A stretch of DNA of 41,182 nt from an uncultured Alphaproteobacteria bacterium (GCA_944392325.1 CALXWI010000008.1:1-41182), one strand, 5' to 3'; counted from the stretch's first letter, positions 6,442-16,469 are shown. The notes: generated from the sequence alone by a model not told the origin. Translations and numbers: made by a program.

Positions 6442-9076
6442 AGAAGTTGGCAATGCGTGCCAAGGCTGCCTCAACTTTCGACTTGCTTTCCAGAGCTTCG
6501 GCCTGACGGCGTTTTTCCTCCTCAACAACGGCTGCAGGTGCTCGCTCCACGAACCCTGGGTTGTTGAGCTTATTGGCGTAGCCGGCTAACCTTTTCTCTA
6601 GTCCGGCTAGCTCTTTTTGCAGTCTTTCCTTCTCCGCGGCAAAGTCAACAACTCCTTTCAACGGCATCAGCAAAGTGCTCTCCTTAAATACATTTTGTAC
6701 CATATCAGGAGTAACTTCTCCGTGGAAAGCTTCAGCTTTTTCCAAACGCGCCAAAGAGCAGATAATCTTGCCAAAGCTTTGCAAGTTATCAATACTTTGG
6801 GTGTTGGCATCTTTTAAGTAGATGATCGGTTTAGCGCCGGCCGGAAGATTCATCTCCGCACGCAGAGAACGTACTGCAGAAATCAAGTCTATCGTCCAGT
6901 CAATACGCTCCATCGCCTTGGTATCAATATTTTCATCTTTAGGCCATGAGGCGTGGATGAGTTTGGTATCGCGCTTGGCTGTATTATTCCACAACTCAGT
7001 TGTAATAAACGGCATAAACGGATGCAGAATTATCAAAATTCTATCCAATACCCACGCAAAAGCAGCACGAGTTTCAGCTTTATCAGCATCATTATCACCA
7101 TAGAGAATCGGCTTAATCATCTCGATATACCAATCGCAGAAAGAACCCCAGACAAACTGGTAAACCGCATTGGCTGCATCTGAAAAACGGTAGCTCTCCA
7201 AATTATCGGTAACTTCTTTGGTGGCCTCGCGGGCTTTGGCGATAATCCACTGGTTGACAGCTAACTTGGCATTATCAGGATTAAACTCGCGATTGGTGAA
7301 GCAATCGTTCATCTCGCCGAATCTGGCGGCATTCCACAATTTGGTCGCAAAGTTACGGTAACCGGTAATGCGCGCCTCTGACAAATTAATATCGCGGCCT
7401 TGGGTCTCCATCGCAGCCATAAAGAAACGCAAAGCATCTGCTCCGTACTTCTCAATCGTATCCAGCGGGTCTATGGTATTGCCTTTGGACTTAGACATCT
7501 TTTGGCCTTTTTCGTCCCTGACTAAGCCATGGATATAGCACTTCTTGAACGGAACCCGTTTCATCATATACATACTCATCATCATCATACGGGCAACCCA
7601 GAAGAAGATGATGTCAAAGGCCGTTATCAGCAATGAAGTCGGGTAAAAAGTTTCAAGATATTCGGTCTTATCCGGCCAGCCTAAGGTTGAAAAAGCCCAC
7701 AGGCCTGATGAAAACCATGTATCCAAGACATCGGTTTCTCGGCGGAGTTCAACATGTTTGCCATAATGTTTATCTGCAGCGGCCTGAGCTTCAGCCTCGG
7801 TTTCTTCACAGAAGATGGTATCGTCAGGGCCGTACCATATCGGCATTTGGTGTCCCCACCACAACTGGCGTGAAATACACCACGGCTGGATATTGCGCAT
7901 CCATTCAAAATAGGTCTTTTCATAAGACTTAGGAACAAACTGCATATCGCCTTCTTCAACCACGCGGATGGCTTCTTTGGCCAAAACCGGAGCATCAACA
8001 AACCATTGGTCGGTCATATAGGGCTCAATAACAACGCCAGAGCGGTCGCCATACGGAATAACCATCGGGTGGTCTTCAATTTTATCCATAAGCCCGAGTT
8101 CGGTCAATTTTTCAATCGTCTTTACTCTGGCCTCTTGCGTGGTCAACCCCGGATAAGGCGTATTTTCATTCATCGTGGCATCTGCGTTCAAAACATTAAC
8201 CAGCGGCAGATTATGGCGCTTACCAACCTCAAAGTCGTTAAAGTCATGGGCTGGTGTAATTTTAACCGCGCCGGTACCTTTTTCAGGGTCAGCATGCTCA
8301 TCGGCAATAATCGGAATAACCTTATCAATAATCGGGATAATGCAGTTTTTGCCTATCAAATGCTTTAATTTCTCATTATCTTTAGAAACTGCAACTGCCG
8401 TATCACCGAACATAGTTTCAGGACGAGTAGTGGCAATATGGATATACTCCCCTTTTTCACCTTCTATGGGGTATTTGTAATAATACATTTTACCAACGGT
8501 CTCTTTTTGGACAACTTCCAAGTCAGAAACGGCCGTGCCAAGTTTGGGGTCCCAGTTAACCAGCTTTTTGGCTTTATAAATCAGACCATCTTTATATAAA
8601 TGAACAAAAATCTTGCGGACAGCGCGGCTCAAGCCTTCATCCATCGTAAAACGTTCGCGGCTCCAATCGCAAGAGGCTCCCAAACGGCGCAGTTGTTTGG
8701 TAATCGTACCGCCGGAATGTTCTTTCCACTTCCAGACGGTTTCGATAAACTTTTCACGGCCTAAATCGTGGCGGCTAATTCCTTCTTTGGCCAGATTACG
8801 CTCAACCACCATTTGGGTAGCAATACCGGCGTGGTCGGTGCCCGGCTGCCACAAAACCTTTTTGCCAAGCATACGGTTATATCTGACCAAAATATCTTGC
8901 AAGGTATTGTTCAAGGCATGGCCCATATGCAGGTAGCCGGTAACGTTCGGCGGCGGGATTACGATAGAGAAAGCATCAGAGTTGGCGCGCATATCGGGCT
9001 TAAAATCGCCGCTGTTTTCCCAATCGGCATAAATTTTTTCTTCAAAATCCTTCGGGTTATAATTCTTCTCAAGCAT
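6440..9076 (-). CDS. valS: Valine--tRNA ligase
   Basis: Class I aminoacyl-tRNA synthetase that charges tRNA-Val. The HIGH motif appears as PPPNVTGYLHMGHAL (HMGH at 50-53) and the KMSKS motif as GQKMSKSKGN (526-530). Editing-domain landmarks (TTRPETMFGDTAVAV) and a C-terminal coiled coil typical of ValRS (KERLQKELAGLEKRL) are present. Length 878 residues, within the normal range. It is the last gene of the conserved alphaproteobacterial run tolC, PopZ/DUF2497, valS. A separate terminator precedes it, so valS is probably transcribed on its own; I found no convincing promoter. A weak GTGGAAG lies upstream of the ATG. Confidence 0.98.
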   Translation of the reverse strand: MLEKNYNPKDFEEKIYADWENSGDFKPDMRANSDAFSIVIPPPNVTGYLHMGHALNNTLQDILVRYNRMLGKKVLWQPGTDHAGIATQMVVERNLAKEGISRHDLGREKFIETVWKWKEHSGGTITKQLRRLGASCDWSRERFTMDEGLSRAVRKIFVHLYKDGLIYKAKKLVNWDPKLGTAVSDLEVVQKETVGKMYYYKYPIEGEKGEYIHIATTRPETMFGDTAVAVSKDNEKLKHLIGKNCIIPIIDKVIPIIADEHADPEKGTGAVKITPAHDFNDFEVGKRHNLPLVNVLNADATMNENTPYPGLTTQEARVKTIEKLTELGLMDKIEDHPMVIPYGDRSGVVIEPYMTDQWFVDAPVLAKEAIRVVEEGDMQFVPKSYEKTYFEWMRNIQPWCISRQLWWGHQMPIWYGPDDTIFCEETEAEAQAAADKHYGKHVELRRETDVLDTWFSSGLWAFSTLGWPDKTEYLETFYPTSLLITAFDIIFFWVARMMMMSMYMMKRVPFKKCYIHGLVRDEKGQKMSKSKGNTIDPLDTIEKYGADALRFFMAAMETQGRDINLSEARITGYRNFATKLWNAARFGEMNDCFTNREFNPDNAKLAVNQWIIAKAREATKEVTDNLESYRFSDAANAVYQFVWGSFCDWYIEMIKPILYGDNDADKAETRAAFAWVLDRILIILHPFMPFITTELWNNTAKRDTKLIHASWPKDENIDTKAMERIDWTIDLISAVRSLRAEMNLPAGAKPIIYLKDANTQSIDNLQSFGKIICSLARLEKAEAFHGEVTPDMVQNVFKESTLLMPLKGVVDFAAEKERLQKELAGLEKRLAGYANKLNNPGFVERAPAAVVEEEKRRQAEALESKSKVEAALARIANF

Positions 9077-9151
9077 ATTTTTCTTCCACTTTAAATTTAA
9101 GTTTTGAGGATAATTGGTTGTTTATTATCATTAAAAACAACATAAGTAAAC

Positions 9152-9190
9152 TAAAAAATGCTCTCAAAAAAACTTAATTGATGAGAGCAT
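9152..9190 (-). terminator. Intrinsic terminator of the popZ-like gene
   Basis: Minus-strand stem ATGCTCTC/GAGAGCAT (9183-9190 with 9158-9165), followed by TTTTTTAG. It separates the tolC-popZ unit from valS. Confidence 0.85.
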
Positions 9191-9225
9191 TATGCGGGAG
9201 GGCGGTTCAGGCAATGCGCTTTTTA

Positions 9226-10248
9226 TTACGAACCGACCTTTGCTATCACTCGTTTGATTTCTTCTTTAACGGCGTCTTCGACCACACGGTTGAGGTTGGC
9301 ATCAACCCAAGCCTTGGCTTGTGCTTTAATCTCAGCGTGCAATACTTGCAAGATATCGGCATCAATATTTTGCAATTTTTGCTCGACTACCGGCTGCAAG
9401 CTGGCACTCAATACCTCTTTAACCAAATCGGCCACGGTCTTAGCCTCAGCACCGATAAGGGTTGCCTCACTACTCGGAGCTACAGATGCAGAAGCCGGAG
9501 CCGCCGGTTTATTGGCATTAAACATTTGAGCAAAATTATCAATAATTGCCTCAGACACGTCTGCCGGTTCATTGGCTGGAGAATCGTTTTTGACTTCAGG
9601 CATGGTTGAGGTTTCAGCTTTGATAGCAGGATAGGGATCTTCCTCAATGGGAAGGTCTTCTGGCTCACTATGGGCAGGTGCGGCAGAATCGACTTCAATA
9701 TCATCAACATCAATAGCTGAGATATTATCAAGGCCTAAGACATCATCCGTAGCTGCTGAAGTATCATCTTCAACATCGGGCAAATTATTGATATTCATTT
9801 CAGGCACAACATCGGGATCGGCGTCGTCATAGACACTAACCGGAGATGTCTCGCCTACCGAATCATCTTCGGTATCAGACAAGATAGAAAAATCATCTGA
9901 TGGGGTGTTTATTTCGTCAGAATCGAAGATGGGTTCAGCATCGACATCAACTATCGTATCATTTTGCAGTTGGTCCGCGATAGCTTGCAAATGCTCGGTT
10001 GCAGGAACATTTTCAGGCTCGACGGCTGCCGGTTCAGCGATTGCAGCCGCTTCAGGGGCAGGTTGGTTTTCAACCACCATAGAGGCAGACAAATCAAAGA
10101 CATCATCTTCTGCGGGAGCCGGAGTTTCAGGCTCTGCATCAGAAGGGGATGATTTACTTTTATTTTCAGTATCGGAAAGAATCCCCTTAATAGAGGATAA
10201 AATTTCTTCCATCGAAAGTTCATCTTGAGTATTAGAATTGTCTGTCAT
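9226..10248 (-). CDS. PopZ/DUF2497-family polar organizing protein
   Basis: 340 residues with the three-part PopZ layout. The short N-terminal helix contains LSMEEILSSIKGILSD (compare the family's PSMEEILASIRRII). A very acidic, Pro/Ala-rich low-complexity linker covers about residues 30-255. The C-terminal helical region (DLVKEVLSASLQPVVEQKL... to WVDANLNRVVEDAVKEEIKRVI) ends in the family's assembly motif. In Caulobacter, PopZ forms the polar matrix that anchors the ParB-centromere complex and regulators. Here the linker is much longer than in Caulobacter PopZ (177 residues in total). The ATG at 10248 is preferred over a TTG at 10263 that abuts the tolC stop codon. It follows tolC by 15 bases, so the two are probably co-transcribed. 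Confidence 0.8.
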   Translation of the reverse strand: MTDNSNTQDELSMEEILSSIKGILSDTENKSKSSPSDAEPETPAPAEDDVFDLSASMVVENQPAPEAAAIAEPAAVEPENVPATEHLQAIADQLQNDTIVDVDAEPIFDSDEINTPSDDFSILSDTEDDSVGETSPVSVYDDADPDVVPEMNINNLPDVEDDTSAATDDVLGLDNISAIDVDDIEVDSAAPAHSEPEDLPIEEDPYPAIKAETSTMPEVKNDSPANEPADVSEAIIDNFAQMFNANKPAAPASASVAPSSEATLIGAEAKTVADLVKEVLSASLQPVVEQKLQNIDADILQVLHAEIKAQAKAWVDANLNRVVEDAVKEEIKRVIAKVGS

Positions 10249-10263
10249 GTCTTTGTTCCACAA

Positions 10264-11631
10264 CTATTTTTCATCAACAGATAAAGACAGCCATTTGCCT
10301 TTGGTTTCTTCATAATACTTATTGGCATCGTAAATATCAACCTTTAATTTCATATCTTTCGCGGTTAATTTACCCATAGCCATAAGCAGGTTCATTGAAG
10401 CCACATAGTAATTACGTTTAGCTTTAACCTCTTCAACCTTAGAGTTTAAGAGTTCTTGATAAGCATTCAAGACATCAAGAATCGTACGGTTGCCGAGGGC
10501 TTCTTCCTTTTGGACGCCGTCCAAAGCTACCTCGTTAGCGCGAATCTGGTCTTTAATGGAATTTAGCTGAGCTTTATTGGAGCTCATATATTCCCATGCG
10601 CTCTTTACATCTGAGCGGACTTGACGTTCAGCCTCAAGAACTTGTTCGCGAGCCTGCCATTTGAGGTATTTGCTTTGGCGGATTTTGGCGCGCGTTTCTC
10701 CGGCTTCATATAAAGGAACCGTCAAATTAAGCCCTAAAGTGACATCATCAGTTGTGTGTTCTCCGATAATGCCGGCAGGATTTTGATTGGTTTTAGCCAC
10801 GCTACCGTCCAAGCTTACACTTGGCAACAAGGCACCGGTTTTAGCTGCGACATCATATTCTTGAGCATCTAAGGCGTGCTGAGCTTGTTTAATGGTATAG
10901 CTATTTACCTTTGCATATTCATAAGCAGACTCAAAATCTTTGGGCAGAAGATCATTTATATCTCCGGGCTCGCTCAAATCTTTAGGTTCGTTACCAATAA
11001 TACGAGCATATTCGGCCTGAGCTGCTTCCAAATCTCCTTCAGAGCTAATACGTTCAGACTTAGCGCTGGAATAGCGGGCACGGGCTTGCGAGACGTCGGT
11101 TCGAGTAACTTCACCGACTTTAAAGCGCTCTAAAGTTTCATCTAATCTTTTTTTGAGGAGTTTTTCGTTATTTTTTTGCAAGTCAACGATTGCCGCATTT
11201 TGAACCACATTCAAGTAAGCGGTAGAAGCATTAAGCAAAATATTTTGCTCTGTATTCATAAGGTTACTTTGCTCGGCTTTGACCTGACTATCGGCAGACT
11301 TAACTGAGTTTACGGTTTGAAAGCCGCTAAATATAGGCTGGCTGATGTTAGCTGAAATACTTTTGGCTGTATTTCCGGATGAGGAAGTATTGCTTTCCAA
11401 ATCATCATTACTATTAACCTCTTGGTAAGTACCGGCCAAATAGATATTGGGACGGTAGCCGGAGCGAGCGATTGCGACATTTTCATCAACCGAACGAGTA
11501 TAGGCTCTTTGCGCCTGCAGCGTTGGGTTATTGTTGTAAGCGGAGCCCATTGCCTCAAAAATTGTTTCAGCCCGAGCCGGAGCCGAAAGCATGGTTGCTA
11601 ACATTAAAACCGATACAAAACTCTTTTTCAT
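10264..11631 (-). CDS. tolC: TolC-family outer-membrane efflux/secretion channel
   Basis: 455 residues. Signal peptide MKKSFVSVLMLATMLSAPARA, then the typical TolC opening ETIFEAMGSAYNNNPTLQAQ and the DENVAIARSGYRPN repeat start. Two long helical hairpin repeats are visible; the second contains PLYEAGETRAKIRQSK and GNRTILDVLNAYQELLNSKVE. Trimeric channel for type I secretion or RND efflux; no inner-membrane partner is encoded nearby. A ribosome binding site GAGGT lies five bases from the ATG. It heads the tolC-popZ transcript. Confidence 0.93.
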   Translation of the reverse strand: MKKSFVSVLMLATMLSAPARAETIFEAMGSAYNNNPTLQAQRAYTRSVDENVAIARSGYRPNIYLAGTYQEVNSNDDLESNTSSSGNTAKSISANISQPIFSGFQTVNSVKSADSQVKAEQSNLMNTEQNILLNASTAYLNVVQNAAIVDLQKNNEKLLKKRLDETLERFKVGEVTRTDVSQARARYSSAKSERISSEGDLEAAQAEYARIIGNEPKDLSEPGDINDLLPKDFESAYEYAKVNSYTIKQAQHALDAQEYDVAAKTGALLPSVSLDGSVAKTNQNPAGIIGEHTTDDVTLGLNLTVPLYEAGETRAKIRQSKYLKWQAREQVLEAERQVRSDVKSAWEYMSSNKAQLNSIKDQIRANEVALDGVQKEEALGNRTILDVLNAYQELLNSKVEEVKAKRNYYVASMNLLMAMGKLTAKDMKLKVDIYDANKYYEETKGKWLSLSVDEK

Positions 11632-11661
11632 ATTTTACCTCAAATTTTCAAATTCTTTAGA

Positions 11662-11690
11662 ATTATATTTAAGTTGCTTGCATTATGCAA
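11662..11690 (-). promoter_or_regulatory. Predicted promoter of tolC
   Basis: On the minus strand a consensus -10 TATAAT (11667-11662) lies 17 nt from a weak -35 TTGCAT (11690-11685). The -10 is the main support. Confidence 0.5.
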
Positions 11691-11819
11691 TGATATTTCT
11701 AAATAAAATGATAATTTTTTACCTCAAGCTAAAAATAATCAAAATTAACCATATTTCAAACAATTCAAATTATGCTTGGGATAAATTTGTATGTTTTAAC
11801 TTTTTTTGGAGAACGTACC

Positions 11820-14357
11820 GTGAAAAAGAAAGATGATAGCACACCGCAGATTATCAATGATATTGATAAAGCTCGTTTAAAGCTCTCAATTGAGCATTAT
11901 ATCAAATATTTTATCGGGAAACGAACCTGCGAAATCAACAAAGAAGAAGCTTTGCAAGCTATTGCTTTGGCGGTACGTGAGTTTGCAATGGATAAGATGT
12001 ATGAGACTATTGCTCGTTACAACAAATATAACAGCAAACGAATCTATTACTTATCAATTGAATATCTTATCGGTCGCTCTTTGGAAAATAACCTCCATAA
12101 CTTGGGGCTGTTTGACATACTGAAAGAAATCAAAATTGAAGGATTGCCTGATATTACGTTAGAAGAAGTTTTTGATGCGGAATATGATCCGGCATTGGGG
12201 AACGGCGGTTTAGGCCGCTTGGCTGCTTGTTATTTGGACTCTATGGCTTCGCTTGGAATCCCTGGTTTCGGATATGGTATAAACTACCAGTTTGGTTTGT
12301 TTAAGCAAAAGTTTGAAAACGGTTATCAGATTGAACAAGCTGATACTTGGCTATGCGAAGACTCTCCTTGGCAGTTTCCTAGACATGACCGTACGGTTAC
12401 GGTACCAATCTATGGTGATGTAGAAGTGATTAAGAATGCCAATGGGCAAGATACGTTTATTTGGATGAATACTCAACATATTTACGGTTTGCCGTTTGAC
12501 TTTCCGATTGTGGGATATAAAGGTAAATCCGTAAACTATTTGCGTTTGTTCTCGGCCAAAACCGATGATGAGTTGGATATTAATATCTTTAATGAAGGCG
12601 GATATATGGAAGCCGTTAAAGATAAAATCGGAACTGAAACAATATCTAAAGTATTATATCCTTCAGATGCAGTAGAATCCGGTAAAGAATTGCGCTTGGT
12701 TCAGCAATACTTCTTTGTATCGTGCGCTGTACAAGATATTATTCGGCGCTTTTTGGAAAAGAGCAATGACTTTCACAAACTGCCTGAGCAAGTTTGTATT
12801 CAGCTTAATGATACGCATCCGGCTCTCGCAATTGTGGAAATGATGCGCTTGCTGATAGATGTATATGGGCAAGAGTGGGACGATGCTTGGGATATTGTTA
12901 CCCATGTGTTTGCTTATACAAACCACACCTTGTTGCCAGAGGCTTTGGAAACTTGGCCGGCCAGAATCTTGGGTAAAATATTGCCGCGCCATTTGCAACT
13001 TATTTATGAAATTAACCGCCGTTTTATTAATTTTGCTAAATCAAAAATCGGTGATGATCATGATAAGCTCAACAAACTGTCAATCGTGGTTGGGGACGGT
13101 GATAATCAGATTATCAGAATGGCAAACTTGTCAATCGTTGGATCGTTCTCGGTTAACGGTGTTGCCAGACTACACTCTGAATTGATTAAGACTTCTTTGG
13201 TGCCGGAGTTTTATGAGCTGTGGCCGGAGAAGTTTACTAATGTTACTAATGGCATTACCCCTCGCAGATGGTTGCTCCATGCCAATACCGCTTTGTCAGA
13301 TTTGATTTCGGATAATATCGGTGAAGCTTGGGTTACTGATTTGAATGAGCTCAAAAAGCTGGAAAAATTGGTTAATAATAAAGAGTTTATTGCTCAATTC
13401 AGCAAAGTTAAGCGTGATAATAAAAAGCGTCTAATTAAGACAATATCTAAGACTTCAGGGATTTTAATCGACCCTGACAGTATGTTTATTGTTCATGCTA
13501 AACGTATTCACGAATATAAACGTCAATTGATGACGATTTTGCAAGTTATCGGAGATTATCTTTCTATCATTAAAGATAATAAAAAGCTCAGCACCCCAAA
13601 AACTTATATCTTTGCGGGTAAAGCGGCTCCGTCTTATAACTTTGCCAAGTTAATCATTAAATTAATCAATAACGTGGCCAGCGTAGTTAATAATGATGCT
13701 CGCGTTAATGATATGCTGAAAGTGATTTTTGTACCGGATTATAAGGTATCTTTGGCTGAGGTTATGATTCCGGCAGCTGATGTAAGCTTGCAAATTTCTA
13801 CGGCAGGGTTTGAGGCTTCCGGTACCGGAAATATGAAGTTTGCACTTAACGGAGCCTTAACGGTCGGAACTCTGGATGGTGCTAATATTGAAATCCGTGA
13901 AGAAGTCGGCGAAGAAAACTTCTATCTCTTTGGCTTGACCGAAGAAGAAATCAAAAAGAAAAGAGCTACATATAATCCACGTGCAATTTATGAAAGCAGT
14001 GACTATATTAAACGCATTATGAATGCGCTTAACTCCAATATGTTTTGCGAAAAAGATTATGTATTGCTGTTTAAGCCGATTTTTGAGGAACTGCTTAACC
14101 GGGACTACTTCTTTGTATTGGCTGATTTGGAAGCTTTCAATGAAACGATGCAAAAGGTGGCTGCTGACTTCCAAGACAAAGATGCTTGGGCTAAAAAAGC
14201 ACTGCTTAATGTGGCTCGAATTGGCAAGTTTTCTTCTGACCGAGCGGTGCTTGAATATGATAAATATATTTGGCACACATTGGATAGCTTCAAAAAGCCT
14301 GTTGATGAGGATAAAACTTCCACTAAGGCTGATAAAAAATCTAAGAAATGCGCCTAA
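11820..14357 (+). CDS. glgP: Glycogen/maltodextrin phosphorylase
   Basis: Pyridoxal-phosphate enzyme that releases glucose 1-phosphate from alpha-1,4-glucans. The PLP-lysine motif EASGTGNMKFALNGALTVG is present, with Lys673 as the Schiff-base residue. Other phosphorylase signatures are LGNGGLGRLAACYLDSMA, QLNDTHPALAIVEMMR, TNHTLLPEALETWP and NVTNGITPRRWL. I place the start at the GTG at 11820 (845 residues), which has GGAG eight bases upstream; the longer in-frame ATG at 11772 has no ribosome binding site. The tail is Lys-rich. With malQ about 8.7 kb away it implies storage or use of glycogen or maltodextrins. No other glg genes are present. Transcribed alone, divergently from tolC. Confidence 0.96.
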   Translation: MKKKDDSTPQIINDIDKARLKLSIEHYIKYFIGKRTCEINKEEALQAIALAVREFAMDKMYETIARYNKYNSKRIYYLSIEYLIGRSLENNLHNLGLFDILKEIKIEGLPDITLEEVFDAEYDPALGNGGLGRLAACYLDSMASLGIPGFGYGINYQFGLFKQKFENGYQIEQADTWLCEDSPWQFPRHDRTVTVPIYGDVEVIKNANGQDTFIWMNTQHIYGLPFDFPIVGYKGKSVNYLRLFSAKTDDELDINIFNEGGYMEAVKDKIGTETISKVLYPSDAVESGKELRLVQQYFFVSCAVQDIIRRFLEKSNDFHKLPEQVCIQLNDTHPALAIVEMMRLLIDVYGQEWDDAWDIVTHVFAYTNHTLLPEALETWPARILGKILPRHLQLIYEINRRFINFAKSKIGDDHDKLNKLSIVVGDGDNQIIRMANLSIVGSFSVNGVARLHSELIKTSLVPEFYELWPEKFTNVTNGITPRRWLLHANTALSDLISDNIGEAWVTDLNELKKLEKLVNNKEFIAQFSKVKRDNKKRLIKTISKTSGILIDPDSMFIVHAKRIHEYKRQLMTILQVIGDYLSIIKDNKKLSTPKTYIFAGKAAPSYNFAKLIIKLINNVASVVNNDARVNDMLKVIFVPDYKVSLAEVMIPAADVSLQISTAGFEASGTGNMKFALNGALTVGTLDGANIEIREEVGEENFYLFGLTEEEIKKKRATYNPRAIYESSDYIKRIMNALNSNMFCEKDYVLLFKPIFEELLNRDYFFVLADLEAFNETMQKVAADFQDKDAWAKKALLNVARIGKFSSDRAVLEYDKYIWHTLDSFKKPVDEDKTSTKADKKSKKCA

Positions 14358-14360
14358 AGA

Positions 14361-14424
14361 AAAACTCCCGCAGTAATCTGTCCCCCGAAAGTTGGACAGA
14401 TCACAGAAAAGCGGGAGTTTTTTT
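14361..14424. terminator. Bidirectional terminator between glgP and the 646-residue orphan gene
   Basis: An 11-bp outer stem AAAACTCCCGC/GCGGGAGTTTT (14361-14371 with 14411-14421) has a T run on the plus strand and also a T-rich tail on the minus strand. It encloses an 8-bp inner stem ATCTGTCC/GGACAGAT (14376-14383 with 14394-14401). It serves the two convergent genes. Confidence 0.85.
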
Positions 14425-14432
14425 GATTGAAG

Positions 14433-16373
14433 CTAACGCCCTTCTCCACCGCGATTGTATTGCTGCGGGTTGCGTGATTGCGACTGTTGTTGCTGTTGAT
14501 TACCGCTGAAACGGAGTGAACGACTGATGGAGGGGAAATACATTTTGCTGACGCCTTTTTGCTCCAGCTCGCCAGATATACGCGATATGGTTTGGTTGGC
14601 GTTATCAATTTCCTCTTTGACCGCATCGTCTTTATCCTTCTTATTGTCATACTCACTGACTTTGGCGGTCAAATCTTTGGCTACTTGTTTTTGCTGTATC
14701 GGCAATATGGCTTGGAACATATCACCCAAATCTTCTTTGGAGAGTTTATTCATTGTCTGCTCTGTATCCAAGGTTTTGCCCTGTTCGGCAAAACGAGCCT
14801 TAATCGCGGATATTTCCTCAGCAGTAAACAGATTGTTTTCAGGGTTCAAAACTTCACCCAAAGTAATTTTACTTGGACTATCGACATCGGCTCCACCGCG
14901 ATAAGCCTCAAAGACTTTCTCAAGAGCATAAGTGGCGCCGATAGCGTTTTCGGCTTTACGAGAACGTTTTTCATCTTCAATCATCTTCTTCAAAACACCA
15001 TCATAGGCTTTTTTGAACGGGGTAAAGTGATAGTTGCCTTCCAGTTCATTAATATAGTCTTCCGTACGGTCGCCGGCAACGCCTTTACCCTGATTACGCA
15101 GGTTGGCGCGCATTTGCTGGGCTAAGCGCCATTTGAAGGTTTGTAACTCCGCATCGGAAAGCTTACCGGCTGCCTCTTTGACCATATCGGCGGCGTGTTT
15201 TTCATTAATACCTATACCAACCGGAATAATACCTAAACGAGCACAGCGGGTACGGAAAGTTCCCGCGTCATCATCAGTTAAATCGCCAAATTTGATATGC
15301 GTATAACCGCGGTCTTTGTGTAAAGAGATGAGCTTATCGGCCAAAGCATTGCTAATGCCTTTGCCGGCCGGCATACTAAAGCCCAGCTCCAAGGCTCCAT
15401 CCGATTTTTCCTTGGCCCAGATAACAAAGGCGTTTTTATTTTTAACCGTACCGTCTTTACCGATGGCGCCATCGGTATCAAAGTTATCAGGGTTTTCAGA
15501 ATCATAAACATACCATTTATCATAACCCTTGCTGGTGGTGTGGAAGAAGCTCAAGCCTTCGCGCTTGCCCATGTTGCGCTGTAAGACATCAAACTCCAAT
15601 TTGTGCTTAAATTCTTTGTAATCATAACTGAACTTGGGAGGCTCTTTGGGCTCCGGAGTATCAATATGAGCAGCTTCATCCGGGCGAATCGGGAATTGTT
15701 GCTCCCCTGCCCCGCTCATAGTAACCGGCTCGCCTCCGTCTCGGCTATAATTATTATCTTCGGCTTGGCGGCGCTCATCCATAGCTTGGGTCAAATTATC
15801 AGCCAAAGCGGCATCTAAGCCTTCAGGCAAGCGAATGTCTTTAATCCCCATCTTTTCAAGCGTGCCGAGCATTTCTTTAAGCTGGTCTTGGCTGATATTG
15901 GTATTATCAAAGGTCAAATGACCATCGCTGATGCGAAAGCTAAACGGGGTAGGTTTCAAATGCTCAACTGCCAAACGGAGGTTGCCTTCCGAATCGACTT
16001 CAAGCTTAGTGTTGGCTCGGTTGCCGGCGGCACTCTGAATATTATGCAAAGCGGTAGATAATTCAGGGGCTTTAAGGTGGGCACCGAGCTGTGTTTCAAG
16101 TGCTGATATGCGGTGCATGGTCTGCTGCTTTTGGGCGGAATTGGCTTTCCACTCTTGCATTAAACGAGCCTTGTTTTCCGGGGTGGCTGAGCCCATCTCG
16201 GTTAAAAGTTCGGTCCCCCTTGCCTGTAAATCTTGGAGCTCGGAGCGCAACGCACGCAGAGGTTCTTCAAGGTTGCGGCGGATGTCTTCTGCGGTAAAGT
16301 CGCCTTCACTCAAAGGCCGTGATGATAATTTATCAAATTCTATTGTACGATTTTGTTCTGCTGCGTCTACCAT
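14433..16373 (-). CDS. Unrecognised 646-residue cytoplasmic protein
   Basis: Not recognised. There is no signal peptide or membrane segment. Residues about 30-110 are strongly helical and likely coiled coil (LEEPLRALRSELQDLQARGTEL). A central block (roughly 265-400) looks globular. Part of it (ISNALADKLISLHKDRGYTHIKFGDLTDDDAGTFRTRCARLGI) has a helix-strand pattern faintly like the LPD7-type domains of large polyvalent proteins; this is a weak guess. The C-terminus is helical and ends in a Gln/Ser/Gly-rich tail (NQQQQQSQSRNPQQ). The gene is single, with a predicted promoter and shared terminators. Lack of any transport or enzyme motif leaves the role open. Confidence 0.75.
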   Translation of the reverse strand: MVDAAEQNRTIEFDKLSSRPLSEGDFTAEDIRRNLEEPLRALRSELQDLQARGTELLTEMGSATPENKARLMQEWKANSAQKQQTMHRISALETQLGAHLKAPELSTALHNIQSAAGNRANTKLEVDSEGNLRLAVEHLKPTPFSFRISDGHLTFDNTNISQDQLKEMLGTLEKMGIKDIRLPEGLDAALADNLTQAMDERRQAEDNNYSRDGGEPVTMSGAGEQQFPIRPDEAAHIDTPEPKEPPKFSYDYKEFKHKLEFDVLQRNMGKREGLSFFHTTSKGYDKWYVYDSENPDNFDTDGAIGKDGTVKNKNAFVIWAKEKSDGALELGFSMPAGKGISNALADKLISLHKDRGYTHIKFGDLTDDDAGTFRTRCARLGIIPVGIGINEKHAADMVKEAAGKLSDAELQTFKWRLAQQMRANLRNQGKGVAGDRTEDYINELEGNYHFTPFKKAYDGVLKKMIEDEKRSRKAENAIGATYALEKVFEAYRGGADVDSPSKITLGEVLNPENNLFTAEEISAIKARFAEQGKTLDTEQTMNKLSKEDLGDMFQAILPIQQKQVAKDLTAKVSEYDNKKDKDDAVKEEIDNANQTISRISGELEQKGVSKMYFPSISRSLRFSGNQQQQQSQSRNPQQYNRGGEGR

Positions 16374-16408
16374 AAATTTTGTCCCGTTTAAGCATTTAAT
16401 TTAGTTTC

Positions 16409-16436
16409 ATTTTAGCATATTTTGACAAAATTTCAA
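16409..16436 (-). promoter_or_regulatory. Predicted promoter of the 646-residue orphan gene
   Basis: On the minus strand TTGAAA (16436-16431) and TAAAAT (16414-16409) are separated by 16 nt; both match five of six positions. Confidence 0.55.
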
Positions 16437-16469
16437 TATTTTTTTATTTTATATACAGCTTTTATCGGC

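Noticed and set aside
6241-6528. 95-codon minus-strand ORF overlapping the valS end
   Set aside because: It runs through palindromic repeats and terminator sequence and reads as low-complexity Arg/Leu; no start signals.
14376-14401. IS3-like terminal sequence (TGTCCCCCGAAAGTTGGACA)
   Set aside because: It is reminiscent of IS3-family ends, but there is no partner inverted repeat or transposase, and it forms the inner arm of a terminator.
14433-16373. Relaxase/large polyvalent protein (mobile element) identity for the 646-residue protein
   Set aside because: Only a short central segment is loosely similar, with no relaxase motif, integrase or conjugation genes in the window.
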